This document shows positions 63,490-64,000 of a stretch of DNA of 64,000 nucleotides, piece by piece. How positions within the stretch are numbered: the stretch's first letter is position 1; each line of letters starts with the position of its first letter. Position numbers and translations under genes: made by a program. This stretch comes from Lamellibrachia columna (taxonomy: Eukaryota; Annelida; Polychaeta; Sabellida; Siboglinidae), in contig OY759274.1 of the NCBI GenBank assembly GCA_963662155.1, positions 16,592,439-16,656,438 on the forward strand, written 5' to 3'. The notes under the pieces were generated by a model. That model did no database searches. It was not told the DNA's origin and saw nothing but the letters and a program-made list of their open reading frames with translations.

Positions 63490-64000
63490 ATGATGGCGCC
63501 GTGCAAACGGCAGTTAAAGGCCACAAGGCATTTAATTTGTGGCAGTTGCAGCAACTGGGTGGATTTCGTCAAGTCTGGGTGCGAGAAGTCCTGGGCTGAG
63601 GTCCAGGCAGATAGTTTTAGTTTTGAGTGTAGGGGATGCGCACGGATGAAGGAACTAGAGGTGGAGTTGGAAGAGCTGAGGCTGCTCGTTGTGGCAATGG
63701 TGGGAAGGGAACAGGGGAGTTGTGCCAGTAGTTCCGGTGGGGGAACTGTAGACGATAAAGTGTCGAAAGACACAAGAGATGCTAGGGAGAGCTCACCTCA
63801 GCCTGGGAGGAAGCTGAGAGGAGGGAAGGTGACAGGTCATAGGGAGACAGGACGTAAGGAGACGGGAAGGAAAGGAACGGAAGGGAAGACAACCAGAGTG
63901 AAGGGGATGGGAGTAGGGGAGACAGGAGGGAAGGAGAAGGGAGTGGGGGAGACGGGAGGGAAGACAACCGGAGTGAAGGAGAGGGGAGTAGCGGCGACAG
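63490..64000 (+). CDS. LINE ORF1-like protein, N-terminal part (runs off the window)
   Basis: Two adjacent ATGs (63490 and 63493) open a frame with no stop for the remaining 170 codons. It starts MMAPCKRQLKATRHLICGSC, with Cys-x2-Cys (CGSC) and Cys-x2-Cys (CRGC) pairs resembling a PHD/zinc-ribbon finger, then an acidic helix (RMKELEVELEELRLLVV), then a Gly/Lys/Thr/Glu-rich, tandemly repetitive tail. The zinc finger plus coiled-coil layout is common in ORF1 proteins of CR1-type LINEs, and the AG-rich tail fits. Alternatively it may be the first exon of an unrelated zinc-finger gene. The end lies outside the window. Confidence 0.55.
   Translation, partial: MMAPCKRQLKATRHLICGSCSNWVDFVKSGCEKSWAEVQADSFSFECRGCARMKELEVELEELRLLVVAMVGREQGSCASSSGGGTVDDKVSKDTRDARESSPQPGRKLRGGKVTGHRETGRKETGRKGTEGKTTRVKGMGVGETGGKEKGVGETGGKTTGVKERGVAAT

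Overview
This is a window of animal (metazoan) nuclear DNA: AT-rich, gene-poor, with spliced genes carrying GT..AG introns, non-LTR retrotransposon remains, tRNA-derived SINEs and many micro- and minisatellites. The protein families do not fix the species. A marine invertebrate, most likely a lophotrochozoan such as a mollusc, is my tentative reading, based on CR1-type LINEs, tRNA-SINEs and a V-SINE-like 3' segment. All splice models below were built by eye from GT/AG signals, reading-frame continuity and family knowledge; none is backed by transcript data.

Region 1 (1-21,100) is a segmentally duplicated array. A unit of roughly 7.5-9.5 kb carries a three-exon gene for a small secreted six-cysteine peptide. 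Copy A (2297-3462) and copy B (11818-12933) are complete. Copy C (20289-20409) keeps only promoter and exon 1, because the sequence breaks at the intron-1 microsatellite and continues into LINE debris. A fourth, inverted promoter plus exon 1 lies at 6117-6233 inside about 1.9 kb that is absent from the equivalent place in the next unit. The spacers hold CR1-like LINE pieces, including a long open but 5'-truncated reverse transcriptase at 16,415-17,885.

Region 2 (21,100-29,230) contains a minus-strand MFSD6-like transporter of the major facilitator superfamily (three coding exons, 23,971-27,470; 607 aa), a 27-bp minisatellite and a tRNA-derived SINE.

Region 3 (29,230-47,000) contains a second SINE, a 30-bp and a 34-bp minisatellite, and a complete minus-strand UTP18 gene (12 coding exons, 32,511-46,904; 496 aa), a nucleolar WD40 protein of the U3 snoRNP / SSU processome. 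Its introns hold a decayed 2.5-kb pogo/Tigger DNA transposon with a SINE nested in it, and a very large inverted repeat with arms of about 1 kb.

Region 4 (47,000-64,000) is mostly repetitive: TTGGCC-type, 29-bp, 71-bp and 34-bp minisatellites, an unusually long (CGA)n tract and a nested (CA/CG)n array. It also has one coding exon with a type II signal-anchor (54,216-54,423), several LINE fragments, and at the right edge the start of a LINE ORF1 that leaves the window.

A recurrent theme is tandem arrays growing out of transposon sequence: at least three start inside or beside the same tRNA-SINE body, and one consists of a LINE reverse-transcriptase tail motif.
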